Source: Pocillopora verrucosa
Lineage: Eukaryota; Cnidaria; Anthozoa; Scleractinia; Pocilloporidae
Direction of reading: 5' to 3'
Assembly: GCF_036669915.1 (NCBI RefSeq)
Contig: NC_089312.1
Span: 30,103,830 to 30,167,829, forward strand
Length of the DNA: 64,000 nucleotides
Part shown: one piece after another, positions 1 through 7,985 of the stretch
How the letters are laid out: each line of letters opens with the position of its first letter
Numbering within the stretch: position 1 is the first letter of the stretch
The notes under the pieces: model-generated
What the model saw: the letters and a program-made list of their open reading frames with translations, nothing else
The model's database searches: none
Told to the model about the DNA's origin: nothing
Translations under genes and position numbers: made by a program

Positions 1-661
1 TTTTATGAATGAACAGTCGAATTCACTAGGACATGAAGATCGCTCGGAATGACAGTGCTGTAAAACTCGGCTGCAGTGATTGGCTTTCCAATCAACGCAT
101 CGGAAAGGTTATCAGAGCAAGCTCTTATTTTTCCACTCGAAGGGTAGTCGATTTAGTTCCTGAGGCTTGCTCCACTGCGATGACCGATGATCGCCATGAT
201 GAGCTAGCCGCGATAGACCTCAGCATGATCGCAGTCGCTCCGACACCGTCATGATTAGTATGAATTTTAACAGTTATGCCAGGTTATATTTTTCATCATT
301 CCTGTTTTTTTCTGTTTTTGTTTTTTTTATACACTATACAAGTGTTAGCTGTGTTTGATTTTTATTACCGTACGTAAACTTGCAATCTAACTGAGCGTGA
401 AAACCTTTAAAACTCGGACTGTCCATTTTGTTTTATCTTTGAGGATGTTTGTCTCTGCTCACGTAACAGTAACGTAAATTACTGCACCTGGCATTTCTGC
501 AAACCTTTGCTCGCTTGTTTATGAATTTCACTTTCAATTGACGAAAGAAAAGCTAGAAAGAAGTCCCGGAAAAGGTCGGACATAGTTCAATTTGGCAGAT
601 GGCGTGACAGTTTTAGCTCAGTTCTATGCTTTATACTCTCATAGAGCACGCTCTTTTTTTT
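1..661. other. No recognised gene
   Basis: A + strand frame at 33-254 could encode 73 residues, but I recognise nothing in it and see no intron, signal peptide or repeat to support it. The rest is AT-rich with T runs (for example 305-328 and 653-662). It ends where the duplicated block starts. Confidence 0.5.
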
Positions 662-876
662 TAGAAACTTATACTTAGCCACTTTATTCTTTCGTAGAAA
701 TTAGGAAGTGCTGACACAGACTAAACTTATGCAAATGCATTTCAAAATCTTATTAAGCACCAACACACAATATATTTTCACTCACCGTCTACTGTTTTAA
801 AAGTGTTGATCTAAGTTTAAACGTCAGGCCTGAGTTTCTGCTTTTGGGGAGTGAAAAACGGCAGACGCATAAATAT

Positions 877-1009
877 ATCAATTTCAGTATCTGGGCAACT
901 TCCCACCTACCCCTCCCCTAACCCAACATTAACCTTAACTTGTTGTCAATTGACTGTTATTGAGATAAGGGAGGGGTAGGTGGGCGGTTGCCCAGATACT
1001 GATATTGAT
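877..1009. mobile_element. 133-bp palindromic miniature element (MITE)
   Basis: The ends are inverted repeats of 23 bp: ATCAATTTCAGTATCTGGGC at 877 reads back from the right end at 1009 with one mismatch. The stems continue inward with ACCTACCCCTCCCCT against AGGGGAGGGGTAGGT-like sequence. At the matching place in the second copy of the block (near 8130) the element is absent, so this is an insertion seen as presence/absence between paralogous copies. There is no coding capacity. Target-site duplication is unclear because the flanks are AT-rich. Confidence 0.8.
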
Positions 1010-1151
1010 CCTATATTTTTACCTTCAAGGTTTTTCACTTTCGATATTCGACGTGCTCTTCCGCTCTGGTATTCTTCGAATACCGACAGTTGAAATTCCA
1101 TTTTTCATACGTTTCCATTTTTCCTATAGAAACACTTGACGATAATATTGA

Positions 1152-2000
1152 ATGGTGAAAAAAGTCAAGTTGCTGAGCCCTTTCGTTTTGATCAGTATGA
1201 AGGATGACACAGGTTATATTCAGATAATTGAGAATAACAGGGGAGAAGAAGCGACCTTACGATTTCGCTGCCGTCAAGATTTTTTCAAGGTTGGCGTTAC
1301 GTTAACATATTTCGGCTTTATTTTATGGCGTTTTATCAGCTTAGTCCTGTACAGCATTCACGCTACAGATTGCTTCTTCCGGGAGAAGCTTGCAAGTTAT
1401 CGCTGCAAAAACTTCACGATATTTTCTCACGCAAAGGAACTGGAGATAAGTTGGCAGATGTCTTCGTTTATCAACACTGTACTTGTTATTCTTGTCCTAC
1501 GAAAGGTGCCAGACTTTGAAGGGTATATTTCTGCTCTTCGAAACAACTCGAAGCATGCCCGGTTCTGGTCGCTTTTCGCTCAGTTAATGGTTGCTGTTGG
1601 TTACAACATCATCGTCATCTGCACAGAAACATCAAGTGTAAGTTTAATTATTGAAGTTATGTTCATTCTCGGAGAGATTGCGACGACCCTGGTAGTGTAT
1701 CTGTGGAATACTGTACCCGCACCGTGGAAGGAATCCAGAGACAAAGTAAAGAATTTGGCATACTCACTCACTCTGCTTTTGTTTATCCTGGAGAACTTAT
1801 ATCTTTTCGTGTTGATTTCCACGCAAGCAGCTTTCCAAGTAACCGGTGTGAATGACTTTCATCGAACCCCGTCCGCCCTTCAGGCAGTTACTATTGTGGT
1901 CAATGCTGCAGAAGCCACCTTTTATTACGCCATGATGAAATTCTTTTGGAACAAATGGTTTGATGACCGAAGAAATCTTCTGATCAATGATAATGTTTGA
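1152..2000 (+). CDS. Orphan six-helix membrane protein, single exon (282 aa)
   Basis: I do not recognise the family. It is one uninterrupted frame with six hydrophobic stretches at about residues 47-70, 102-118, 139-158, 163-186, 203-225 and 241-263. The N-terminus is hydrophilic, there is no obvious signal peptide, and the tail is basic (WFDDRR near 269-274). Cysteines at 40, 74 and 85 and a CTET motif near 157 stand out. AATAAA signals follow at 2040 and 2075. The first ATG of the frame is used; its context (TATTGAATGG) has no strong Kozak purine/G pattern except the +4 G. The gene is duplicated at 8282-9134, where it is broken; most differences between the copies look silent or conservative, which supports past function. 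A multi-pass receptor or transporter-like role is only a guess from hydropathy. Confidence 0.65.
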   Translation: MVKKVKLLSPFVLISMKDDTGYIQIIENNRGEEATLRFRCRQDFFKVGVTLTYFGFILWRFISLVLYSIHATDCFFREKLASYRCKNFTIFSHAKELEISWQMSSFINTVLVILVLRKVPDFEGYISALRNNSKHARFWSLFAQLMVAVGYNIIVICTETSSVSLIIEVMFILGEIATTLVVYLWNTVPAPWKESRDKVKNLAYSLTLLLFILENLYLFVLISTQAAFQVTGVNDFHRTPSALQAVTIVVNAAEATFYYAMMKFFWNKWFDDRRNLLINDNV

Positions 2001-2039
2001 GTACTGCATTTGCATCGTTCACGGGTGGTTGATGTTATA

Positions 2040-2080
2040 AATAAAAGCGATCTAATGCAGTTGGTCGACAAAACAATAAA
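2040..2080 (+). promoter_or_regulatory. Polyadenylation signals of the orphan membrane-protein gene
   Basis: AATAAA occurs at 2040-2045 and 2075-2080, 40-80 bases after the stop at 2000. In the second copy the same stretch reads AATAAA near 9173 and 9205. Confidence 0.5.
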
Positions 2081-2499
2081 TAAGGCGCGATTTATGAGCT
2101 GAGCTTTTCATGGGCCAAACTTAATTAGAATCTGAACCGACTAAGAGATTATAAACCAGTTTACAATCTCTCGCAACCGACTCAAATCGAAAATAAGGGG
2201 GGACCTGTTGCCGGATTCAGAAGCCGACGTTAATTACCTGTTAAATTCCTTCAAAATACGTTATAATAACTTATGCATTTGGTTCGATTCTTTACAACCG
2301 TTCAACAGTTAACATTCCCGACCAAGCCAGAACGGAAGAACGGCCGAGCCGTTCGAAATTGAGGTAGCCATTCTCAATTGACTCAGAAGCCGAACTCGTT
2401 CTCTATACAATAGAATACAATATGCATATGTATATACATAAAATATTTGCGTGTCATTTGCATTGGTATGCGGACAAACTGTTGCGTTTGATAATATGG

Positions 2500-2770
2500 A
2501 CGAGGTTGTTCATGATTAAATATCAAAGGACCTAGGACGCTTCCTTGTGGAATTCCTGCCACAATTCCTTGCCAGTTTGAGAACTGATCCTCTAATCTAA
2601 CTCGTTGACGTAGATTTGTAAGATAATCCTTGATAAGCTCGGAGGTGTTGTCGTCAGTGCCGTTAAGCCCTGAACTTTTCCACTTTTAAGTAACGTGGCA
2701 GAGTGTCAAACGCCTTAGATGGGGCCATTGATACAAGGCCGATAACATTGTGATTCTCCAACGTTTTTTT
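2500..2770 (-). mobile_element. LINE reverse-transcriptase fragment, decayed
   Basis: On the minus strand, translation near 2530-2562 gives AGIPQGSVLGPLI, the signature of the catalytic palm region of CR1/Jockey-type LINE reverse transcriptases. Further up the same strand (2700-2740) comes a decayed SKAFDTLP motif. Frame shifts and stops interrupt the frame and only a few hundred bases remain. The same fragment, extending further 5', lies in copy 2 at 9545-10260, so it was in place before the duplication. Confidence 0.8.
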
Positions 2771-4113
2771 CAGTCAACTTTATTCTTAATGATGAAAAGG
2801 TTTCGATTCGACTGGACTCACAGCTTTTCTTGAACAATTTACCTTGAGACCGTATGTCAAATTGCTTTCTTTTTTTTCCTCTTAGTTCTGTTGTCTCAAA
2901 TGCACTCAACAGCCTGGATTACTCCTCAGTGGTCTTCTGGCTTAGCACTTCATGGTAATGAATAAAGCTGTCTGAATTATTGAAAAGCTTAGTGTTTTAT
3001 CTCGCGCGACGGTATCTCATATTCCTCGCTCGCTTGTTTCTAAGAGTTAACGAGTGAACGTTATTGGATATCAATGCATGTACATTTTATGCGTCATTAT
3101 AAAATGTTCAGAGAAATGCGCGTGGCGTGATTGGTGAGAACGAGGTCATTATATTTCCATAAAGCACGCACCTTATGTCACACGAGTGCACTGAAGAGAT
3201 ATAATGCACGCAGCCTAAGTCATCGGTACGATCGCACTCGGCGCGTGTTCTATTTCTTTAATAAAAGACCTGAGTAATTTGTAAGGTGATTTTATCTGCT
3301 TGTTAAAAGATTAACTTAAATCCTCCGACCGTGATTCTAAGCCGCCTCAAGGTAGATTATGAAAGCGCAAATTGAAACCTATTCTGAGCCAGGAATAGTT
3401 AAGTCAAGAGGAAATGTACAAACAGAATGGTGAACCAGCTATTGAATCTATTACCGACCTAGCAGAGGGAAGAACTCATGTGTCTCCTTCACTTGCAAAC
3501 GCGCTTAGTCGTACTCCAACTTATTGTCATCAAGGAACACCAACAGAGAATGAAAAAATTCTAAAGCTACAAAATGACCTAGCCCTAGTGCAAGACGTTT
3601 TGCGGTGGAAACCTAGAGAAAGACATGATCGTTTCAATGAAAGATATTAAAATTAAGGGCAAAATGAAATAAGCTTTATTTAGTCAAAACATGGAAAAAA
3701 CTCCCAAAGATAAATTAATGTGCAGAGAACAGTGAGGAAAATTTGTCTGATAACACCTTTTGCAATGTTGAAAATCAACTAAATTCAAAATATATGAATA
3801 ATCACATAAAACTACTGCAATCAGGGCCATTCAACAGAAGATATATCATGTTCAAATAAACAAATCAAGTAAAAATGAGAACAAATTGAAAATGGTTAGA
3901 TTATTTCTTGCTTTCTCAGCAAGAAACTAAAGCTTAGATCCATAACTTTCAAAAGTGAAATGAAACAAAAAGTTAATGCCCAATGCCATGGTCAGAGCAA
4001 TTACACAGTTTCATTATTTTTTTGACTCTGGAAAAATTCATTCACTAACCAAAACTTTAAGGGAAAGTTGAAAAACATACCTCAATCGAACTTCCGTCCT
4101 TATAGCAGGTAAT
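2771..4113. other. Spacer with AT-rich DNA and one small unassigned ORF
   Basis: No recognisable gene family. It holds the 78-residue frame at 3414-3650 described separately. The remainder is AT-rich with no clear palindrome or microsatellite. Confidence 0.4.
3414..3650 (+). CDS. Possible small protein or last exon (78 aa), unrecognised
   Basis: The frame starts with ATG in a purine-rich context (GAGGAAATGT), just after an in-frame TAG, and ends at 3650 with ATTAAA overlapping the stop region and more AT-rich sequence beyond. The C-terminal half is charged and could form a short helix (ENEKILKLQNDLALVQDVLR). I see no known domain. It may be a chance frame or a transposon remnant. Confidence 0.2.
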   Translation: MYKQNGEPAIESITDLAEGRTHVSPSLANALSRTPTYCHQGTPTENEKILKLQNDLALVQDVLRWKPRERHDRFNERY

Positions 4114-4204
4114 TTAGTGTTAACAACTGGGTTGAAAACGTAAATTAGCCACCGTAAAGGGTAAAAAAGCTGACGTTTCGAGCGTTAGCCCTTCGTCAGA
4201 GCGA
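4114..4204 (-). mobile_element. Penelope-like element terminal repeat fragment
   Basis: On the minus strand this reads from a hammerhead-type core through a stretch equivalent to GGTGGCTAATTTACG and a TCAACCCAGTTG motif. The same arrangement recurs at 6253-6425, 6640-6716 and, degraded, at 62926-63005. The layout matches the terminal repeats (pLTRs) of Penelope-like retroelements, which are known to carry minimal hammerhead ribozymes. It directly abuts a LINE endonuclease fragment on the same strand. Confidence 0.7.
4168..4204 (-). ncRNA. Hammerhead ribozyme motif, Penelope type
   Basis: Minus-strand order: CTGACGA (4199-4193), a hairpin GGGC-TAAC-GCTC, then GAAAC (4179-4175) and the cleavage triplet GTC (4174-4172). 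GCT before the core pairs with AGC after the triplet to form stem I. Stem III is reduced to the self-complementary ACGT, as in minimal Penelope-type hammerheads thought to act as dimers. All invariant core bases are present. Activity is inferred, not shown. Confidence 0.65.
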
Positions 4205-4530
4205 TTAGATTTTGATTTTGATAATTTTGTTTTTCAGTCAGACCATAATAAATTTGGATCTTCTGATTCATCGAACGACCAGTCTTTCTGAAACATTTCA
4301 TTTCGAAGTTTTTCACGATCAAAATTTCGAAAATTTCTGTAAGAGATGGGAAGTATGGTAAATCAGAGGATAGTCTTCGATAAACATAGACGACGCTATG
4401 ATCACTGATGGCAATGTTGGAGACTTCGGAACAGCCTACCCTGTCTGTATAATTTGTATAGATCAAATCAATTAGTGTAGATGAGAATTTTGTAACACGC
4501 GTTGGTTCATTTATTAGCTGTTTGAGCCCA
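4205..4530 (-). mobile_element. LINE endonuclease-domain fragment
   Basis: Minus-strand translation contains LKQLINEPTRV, then LIDLIYTN and the ISDHSVVYVYRRL motif. The SDH triplet is the conserved C-terminal end of the apurinic endonuclease domain in CR1/Jockey/L2-type LINEs. Only the last part of the domain is present; the sequence then runs into the Penelope-type terminal repeat. An open frame of 93 codons survives at 4185-4466, but it is an element relic and not a host gene. Confidence 0.75.
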
Positions 4531-5776
4531 TATAAAATAAACAGCGAACATTTCGGATTGGGTACGAAAATCTTTAATTTCCGAAATGGTCGCCATGTTG
4601 TGACGTCACATAGTTATCCCGGACTGTCCATTCGTAAGGAAGGAAACTAGACGAGCCGTATGTGGAACTACTGACATACATTCCGTACTTTAAGACTGCC
4701 GCACCAAAAGACACTTAGCTCAACGCGGCTGAATGCAAATGCAGTTATACTACTGAAAGCGAGATGTCACAGTGCATCAATTCATTTATGGTATCGTGCG
4801 CTTTTCACTATTTATCGTTGTGATTGGCATATGTATGTCACCTGCTGGGGTGTGCAAATTCCTCGTCAAATCTGTACGGTATGTGGGCGTGGCTCAAAAG
4901 ACTATCAGCTGTCATACAGGTCATCAACTTGGAAAACCCAACCTTGATGAGGGACAAAGAATCAAGATGGTATAACAACCCTTTCGCGCAGTGAAAATAG
5001 AGATTTCAAATGCATTCCGTCTTCACAGAAACGATCGTGATGAATCGTAGTTATAGGGTTACCCACAAAATGGATGGGCTAGCAACGTTTTTTTTCATGT
5101 ACAAGATTATACTGCGACAGTGGAAATTAAAGGATATTACGCAAAATTATTTTATTATATTGCGGAGTTTATCAATAAAAGATGTTTAAAATATTTGTAC
5201 CGAACTTAAATAATTTAATTGTGGTTATTTGATCGATAGGTAAAAGTGAATTCTGAAAGAAGGAAGTCTCTCTCCTGGAAACTTGACAAGAAATTACAGT
5301 GGTTGAAACTTTTTTGCCTTGCGAATATCACATCATTTTGAGTAGGGTCAGGCTACTCAAAGAATTATCTTAAGTATCGTAGTGACTGCTTCGAACCAAA
5401 GGAAACATTAAGAAGAACACAAACGACAAAAGTCCAGTCATCAGTTATTTATGATACAACGAAGTTGTCCATGATTGTTATGCTGTCTTTATTTTCCGAT
5501 GGAAGACTGTTGCCTTGTCTCTTTGAAGTACAAGGAGTCATGAAAAGTAATGGATTACCTTTAATACACGGACCTAGCCCATAAAATGTCTCAAGCTCAT
5601 CTTTTGCCGACTCGAGCACAGGGTTCTTCTCCCTTACTAGTAAGCGTACGTACCGGTTTGATTTTAAAACCAAACTCAGCTTACATACACTCATGAATAG
5701 AGGGGGTAAGTTTCTAAACAAACTATGGTGCTGCGTCGGTGGGAGAGTGAAACAGGGTAATTTAGCGTTTTATTAC
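4531..5776. other. Spacer without recognised gene
   Basis: Small frames here (for example 4772-4975 + and 5449-5721 -) show no family signature and I treat them as chance. A TGACGTCA palindrome lies near 4601. Confidence 0.4.
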
Positions 5777-6250
5777 ACCCATTTTGAAATCACTGGTGGT
5801 TCCTGTAATCTGATTGGCTCTAATTGATGCGATTTATTCACGAAGCGCACCATTTTTTTCTTTAAATCGCATCTTTTTCCCAGCCAACGAGAAGGCTACA
5901 CTAAAAACAAAACAACCAATCAGATTGTAAGGCTTGTTTAAATTAACCGATCAAATTGCAGGAAAATGAAAGACAAGGAGTATCATGTGGCAAATTTTGC
6001 AACTTTTGTTTCTCAACTCTTACTTCCCCCCCCCCCCCCAAAATGGACATGAATTTAATTTCAGACCGGCTCAGTACTGCATCATTAAAATATTTGAACT
6101 AACCAAGTCCTGTATTTGGGCGATTTCAAAATGAATGTAATAAAGTGGTAATTGAACCTCGTGCCGTGCAATTTTGGTCTGAAATCATACTTTTGAAATC
6201 ACGCGTATGATTTCAGCCCAAATTGCACTCCACTCAGTGCAATTACCATT
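5777..6250 (+). repeat. Dispersed repeat, copy inverted relative to 56430-56840
   Basis: Landmarks are CCATTTTGAAATCACTGGTG, a stretch with TCTGATTGGCTC, the CAGCCAACGAGAAGGCT region, CAATCAGATTGTAAGGCTTG and a terminal palindrome of the GTCTGAAATCAT type. All recur in reverse order and orientation at 56430-56840 inside a GFUS intron. A poly-C run lies at about 6027-6039. No coding capacity. It is probably a non-autonomous DNA element. Confidence 0.65.
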
Positions 6251-6299
6251 ATATATCAACTGAATTGATAACGTAAATTGGCCACCAAAAAGAGTCAAT

Positions 6300-6338
6300 T
6301 AAAAGCTGATCTTTCGAGCGTTAGCCCTTCGTCAGTCG
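6300..6338 (-). ncRNA. Hammerhead-like motif, degenerate
   Basis: The minus strand shows CTGACGA (6335-6329), the hairpin GGGC-TAAC-GCTC, then GAAAG in place of GAAAC and GATC where GTC is expected. The altered base after GAAA and the disturbed cleavage triplet suggest it no longer cleaves. Confidence 0.5.
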
Positions 6339-6372
6339 CTGACGAAGAGCCAACTCTCGAAACGTCAGCTTT
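6334..6372 (+). ncRNA. Hammerhead ribozyme motif, Penelope type
   Basis: The plus strand shows CTGACGA (6339-6345), a hairpin GAGC-CAAC-TCTC, GAAAC (6359-6363) and the cleavage triplet GTC (6364-6366), followed by AGC, which pairs with GCT-like sequence upstream. The core is complete. Stem III is the minimal ACGT type. Confidence 0.6.
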
Positions 6373-6639
6373 TAAACTCTTAACGGTAGCCAATTTACGT
6401 TATCAACTCAGTTGATGATACTTAATTACCCTTAGCATGTCCGCTTTACCTATCTGAGAATTTTATTTTTAGTATGGACAGAGCATTTTTTATTTTTCTA
6501 CATAATCACATGTTAGTGTTATGACTCCCGAGCGAATCATCAGGTGTGATATTGTAATAAAATATGTGTTTATTGTTCATCGTGGTGTAAGATAGGAGAT
6601 GAACTTTGATCGTTTGTCACACGATAGAGTCACTTTTGA

Positions 6640-6716
6640 ACTCACGTCAGCTTTTAAGCTCGTAACGGTGGCCAATTTACGCTATCAACCCAGTTGATAA
6701 TACTTAATTACCCTTA
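6640..6716 (+). mobile_element. Penelope-type terminal repeat lacking its hammerhead core
   Basis: CGTCAGCTTTTAAGCTCGTA, GGTGGCCAATTTACGC and TCAACCCAGTTGATAATAC match the right half of 6253-6425. The similarity begins at about the predicted cleavage site, so the 5' catalytic half is missing. Confidence 0.55.
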
Positions 6717-7050
6717 CATACACTCAGATTCATTTTCACATGTTTCCTGATCCTCGTTTAATATGGTGGCAAATACATTTTGACTAATAAAAAAATCAAG
6801 TTACAAGTTCCCAATGTAAAACCCTGGCTTCGATCTAAATTTTCGTTCCGTGCTAAACTTTTTTCTTCTTCCCTAATTAATTGTACCGATGAACAATGTG
6901 CAGCTGTAGCGAGTTTTATTTTTTGTCCATTAAAAACTGCAGATTGTTAGCTGCTAAGTATGTTCTCTTTAACTATCTGAGAATTTTATTTCAAGTATGA
7001 GCAGAGGATAACTCCCTAGAGAATCATCAGGTGTGATATTGTAATGAAAT
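6717..7050 (+). repeat. Diverged direct repeat of about 11325-11750
   Basis: Shared landmarks in the same order are ACATACACTCAGATTCATTT, TCCTGATC.TCGTTTA, CCTGGCT, TTTTTCTTC and GATTGTTAGCTG.TAAGTATG. The two copies are much more diverged than the 662/7926 pair. A shorter internal repeat (ATCATCAGGTGTGATATTGT) occurs at about 6538 and 7023. Confidence 0.55.
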
Positions 7051-7224
7051 ATGTGTTAACGGAAGATTAGACACCGGACGAAAGTTCTTAAATTCTTCAG
7101 GATCTAAGTTAGATTTCTCTAAAAGTGGAGTAATCATAGCGCACTTAAGTGCATTAGGCATAAAAGCCCCTCTAAAGAACGATTCGCTATGTTGGTAATT
7201 ACTGGCAACAAAGTTAGCAAGCAT
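7040..7224 (-). mobile_element. LINE reverse-transcriptase N-terminal fragment
   Basis: Minus-strand translation contains MPNALKCAMITPLLEKS, then LDPEEFKNFRPVSNLP, the classic start of the LINE reverse-transcriptase domain (CR1/Jockey type). It ends abruptly at both sides. The upstream side adjoins the Penelope reverse-transcriptase relic on the same strand in another frame, so two unrelated retroelements are joined end to end. Confidence 0.75.
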
Positions 7225-7800
7225 TTCATTAAGACAGATGCTATAACCGCAGAAACAGGCCTCCCCATAGCTGCTCCGTCTTCCTGTTCATAAATCGACC
7301 CGTTGTATTTGAAATGTGTTGATCTTAAGACGAAATTCAAGAGGTCGGCAATTTGTGTAGGTGTTAAGTTTGTGTGGTTAGAAAGATCGCTGTCGTTCTC
7401 CAGTTTTCGTAATGTGGTTTGAACTGCACCCTCGATCGGTACGTTCGTAAACAACGATTCTACGTCAAAAGATACCATGACCTCGTTATCATGTACTTTC
7501 TCGTGACTGATAGTTGACACGAAGTGCGTAGAGTTAATAACTGAGTAGTCTGTCTTGCCTGTCAAGGGGGACAGGATATTGGCTAGGTATGCCGACAGAT
7601 CGTAAGCAAAGGTGTCATATGATACAATTGGTTTTAACAGTGTGTTGGGCTTATGTATCTTAGGTAAGCCTTAGATCCTAGGTGGCTGTTTGTGCTTAGG
7701 TTTGACCTTGTTGTAGATGGTTTCTGATAGATGTCCACTTCGTTTCAAGCTGAGAAGTTTGTCAGCGAGTCTACGGCTCAGCCGGTCTGTTGGATCTTTG
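7225..7800 (-). pseudogene. Penelope-like reverse transcriptase, broken
   Basis: On the minus strand from about 7795 down: a GLPKIHKPNT motif, then LSPLTGKTDYS, then SFDVESLFTNVPI and a GAAMGRPVSAVIASV motif. The FDVESLFTNVP and G.P.S..IA signatures are diagnostic of Penelope-like reverse transcriptases. A TAA stop falls just before GLPKIHKP, where the family has an aromatic residue, and the C-terminal part including the catalytic aspartate pair and any GIY-YIG endonuclease is missing. It is part of an old insertion; hammerhead-bearing terminal repeats lie 0.8 kb away. Confidence 0.85.
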
Positions 7801-7985
7801 AAACTTATCCTCTTTATTCTTTGGTATAAATTAGAAAATTGCTGACACAGGGTATTTTTTAGAAACTTACCCTCTTCATTCTTTCGTATACATTAGAGAA
7901 GTGCTGACGTAACGCTGTTTTGTTTGAGAAACTTATACTTAGCCACTTTATTCTTTCGTAGAAATTAGGAAGTGTTTACACAGAC
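7800..7985 (+). repeat. Three imperfect tandem copies of a ~62-bp unit
   Basis: The unit begins GAAACTTA, continues with a CTTTATTCTTTCGTA-like core and ends near AGTGCTGACACAG. Copies start at about 7800, 7863 and 7926. The third is also the first part of the duplicated block. Copy 1 of the block (662) has a single unit. Confidence 0.6.

Larger units (their letters stand above)
662..2770 (+). repeat. Duplicated block, copy 1 (direct repeat of 7926-9902)
   Basis: From the motif GAAACTTATACTTAGCC onward this block matches 7926-9902 nearly base for base over long stretches. It includes the upstream region, the whole membrane-protein gene, its 3' flank and a fragment of LINE reverse transcriptase on the opposite strand. 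The match fades just after GTGATTCTCC near 2760. The copies lie about 7.2 kb apart in the same orientation, so this is a tandem segmental duplication that carried an already inserted LINE piece with it. Copy 1 differs by an extra 133-bp miniature element and by keeping the reading frame intact. Confidence 0.9.
6253..6425. mobile_element. Palindrome of two Penelope-type terminal repeats, head to head
   Basis: The left half (ATTGATAACGTAAATTGGCC onward) is the inverse of the right half (GGTAGCCAATTTACGTTATC). The two meet with only three bases between their hammerhead cores at 6335 and 6339. Inverted terminal-repeat pieces are a known outcome of Penelope-like element insertion. A Penelope reverse-transcriptase relic lies about 0.8 kb away at 7225-7800. 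Confidence 0.75.
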
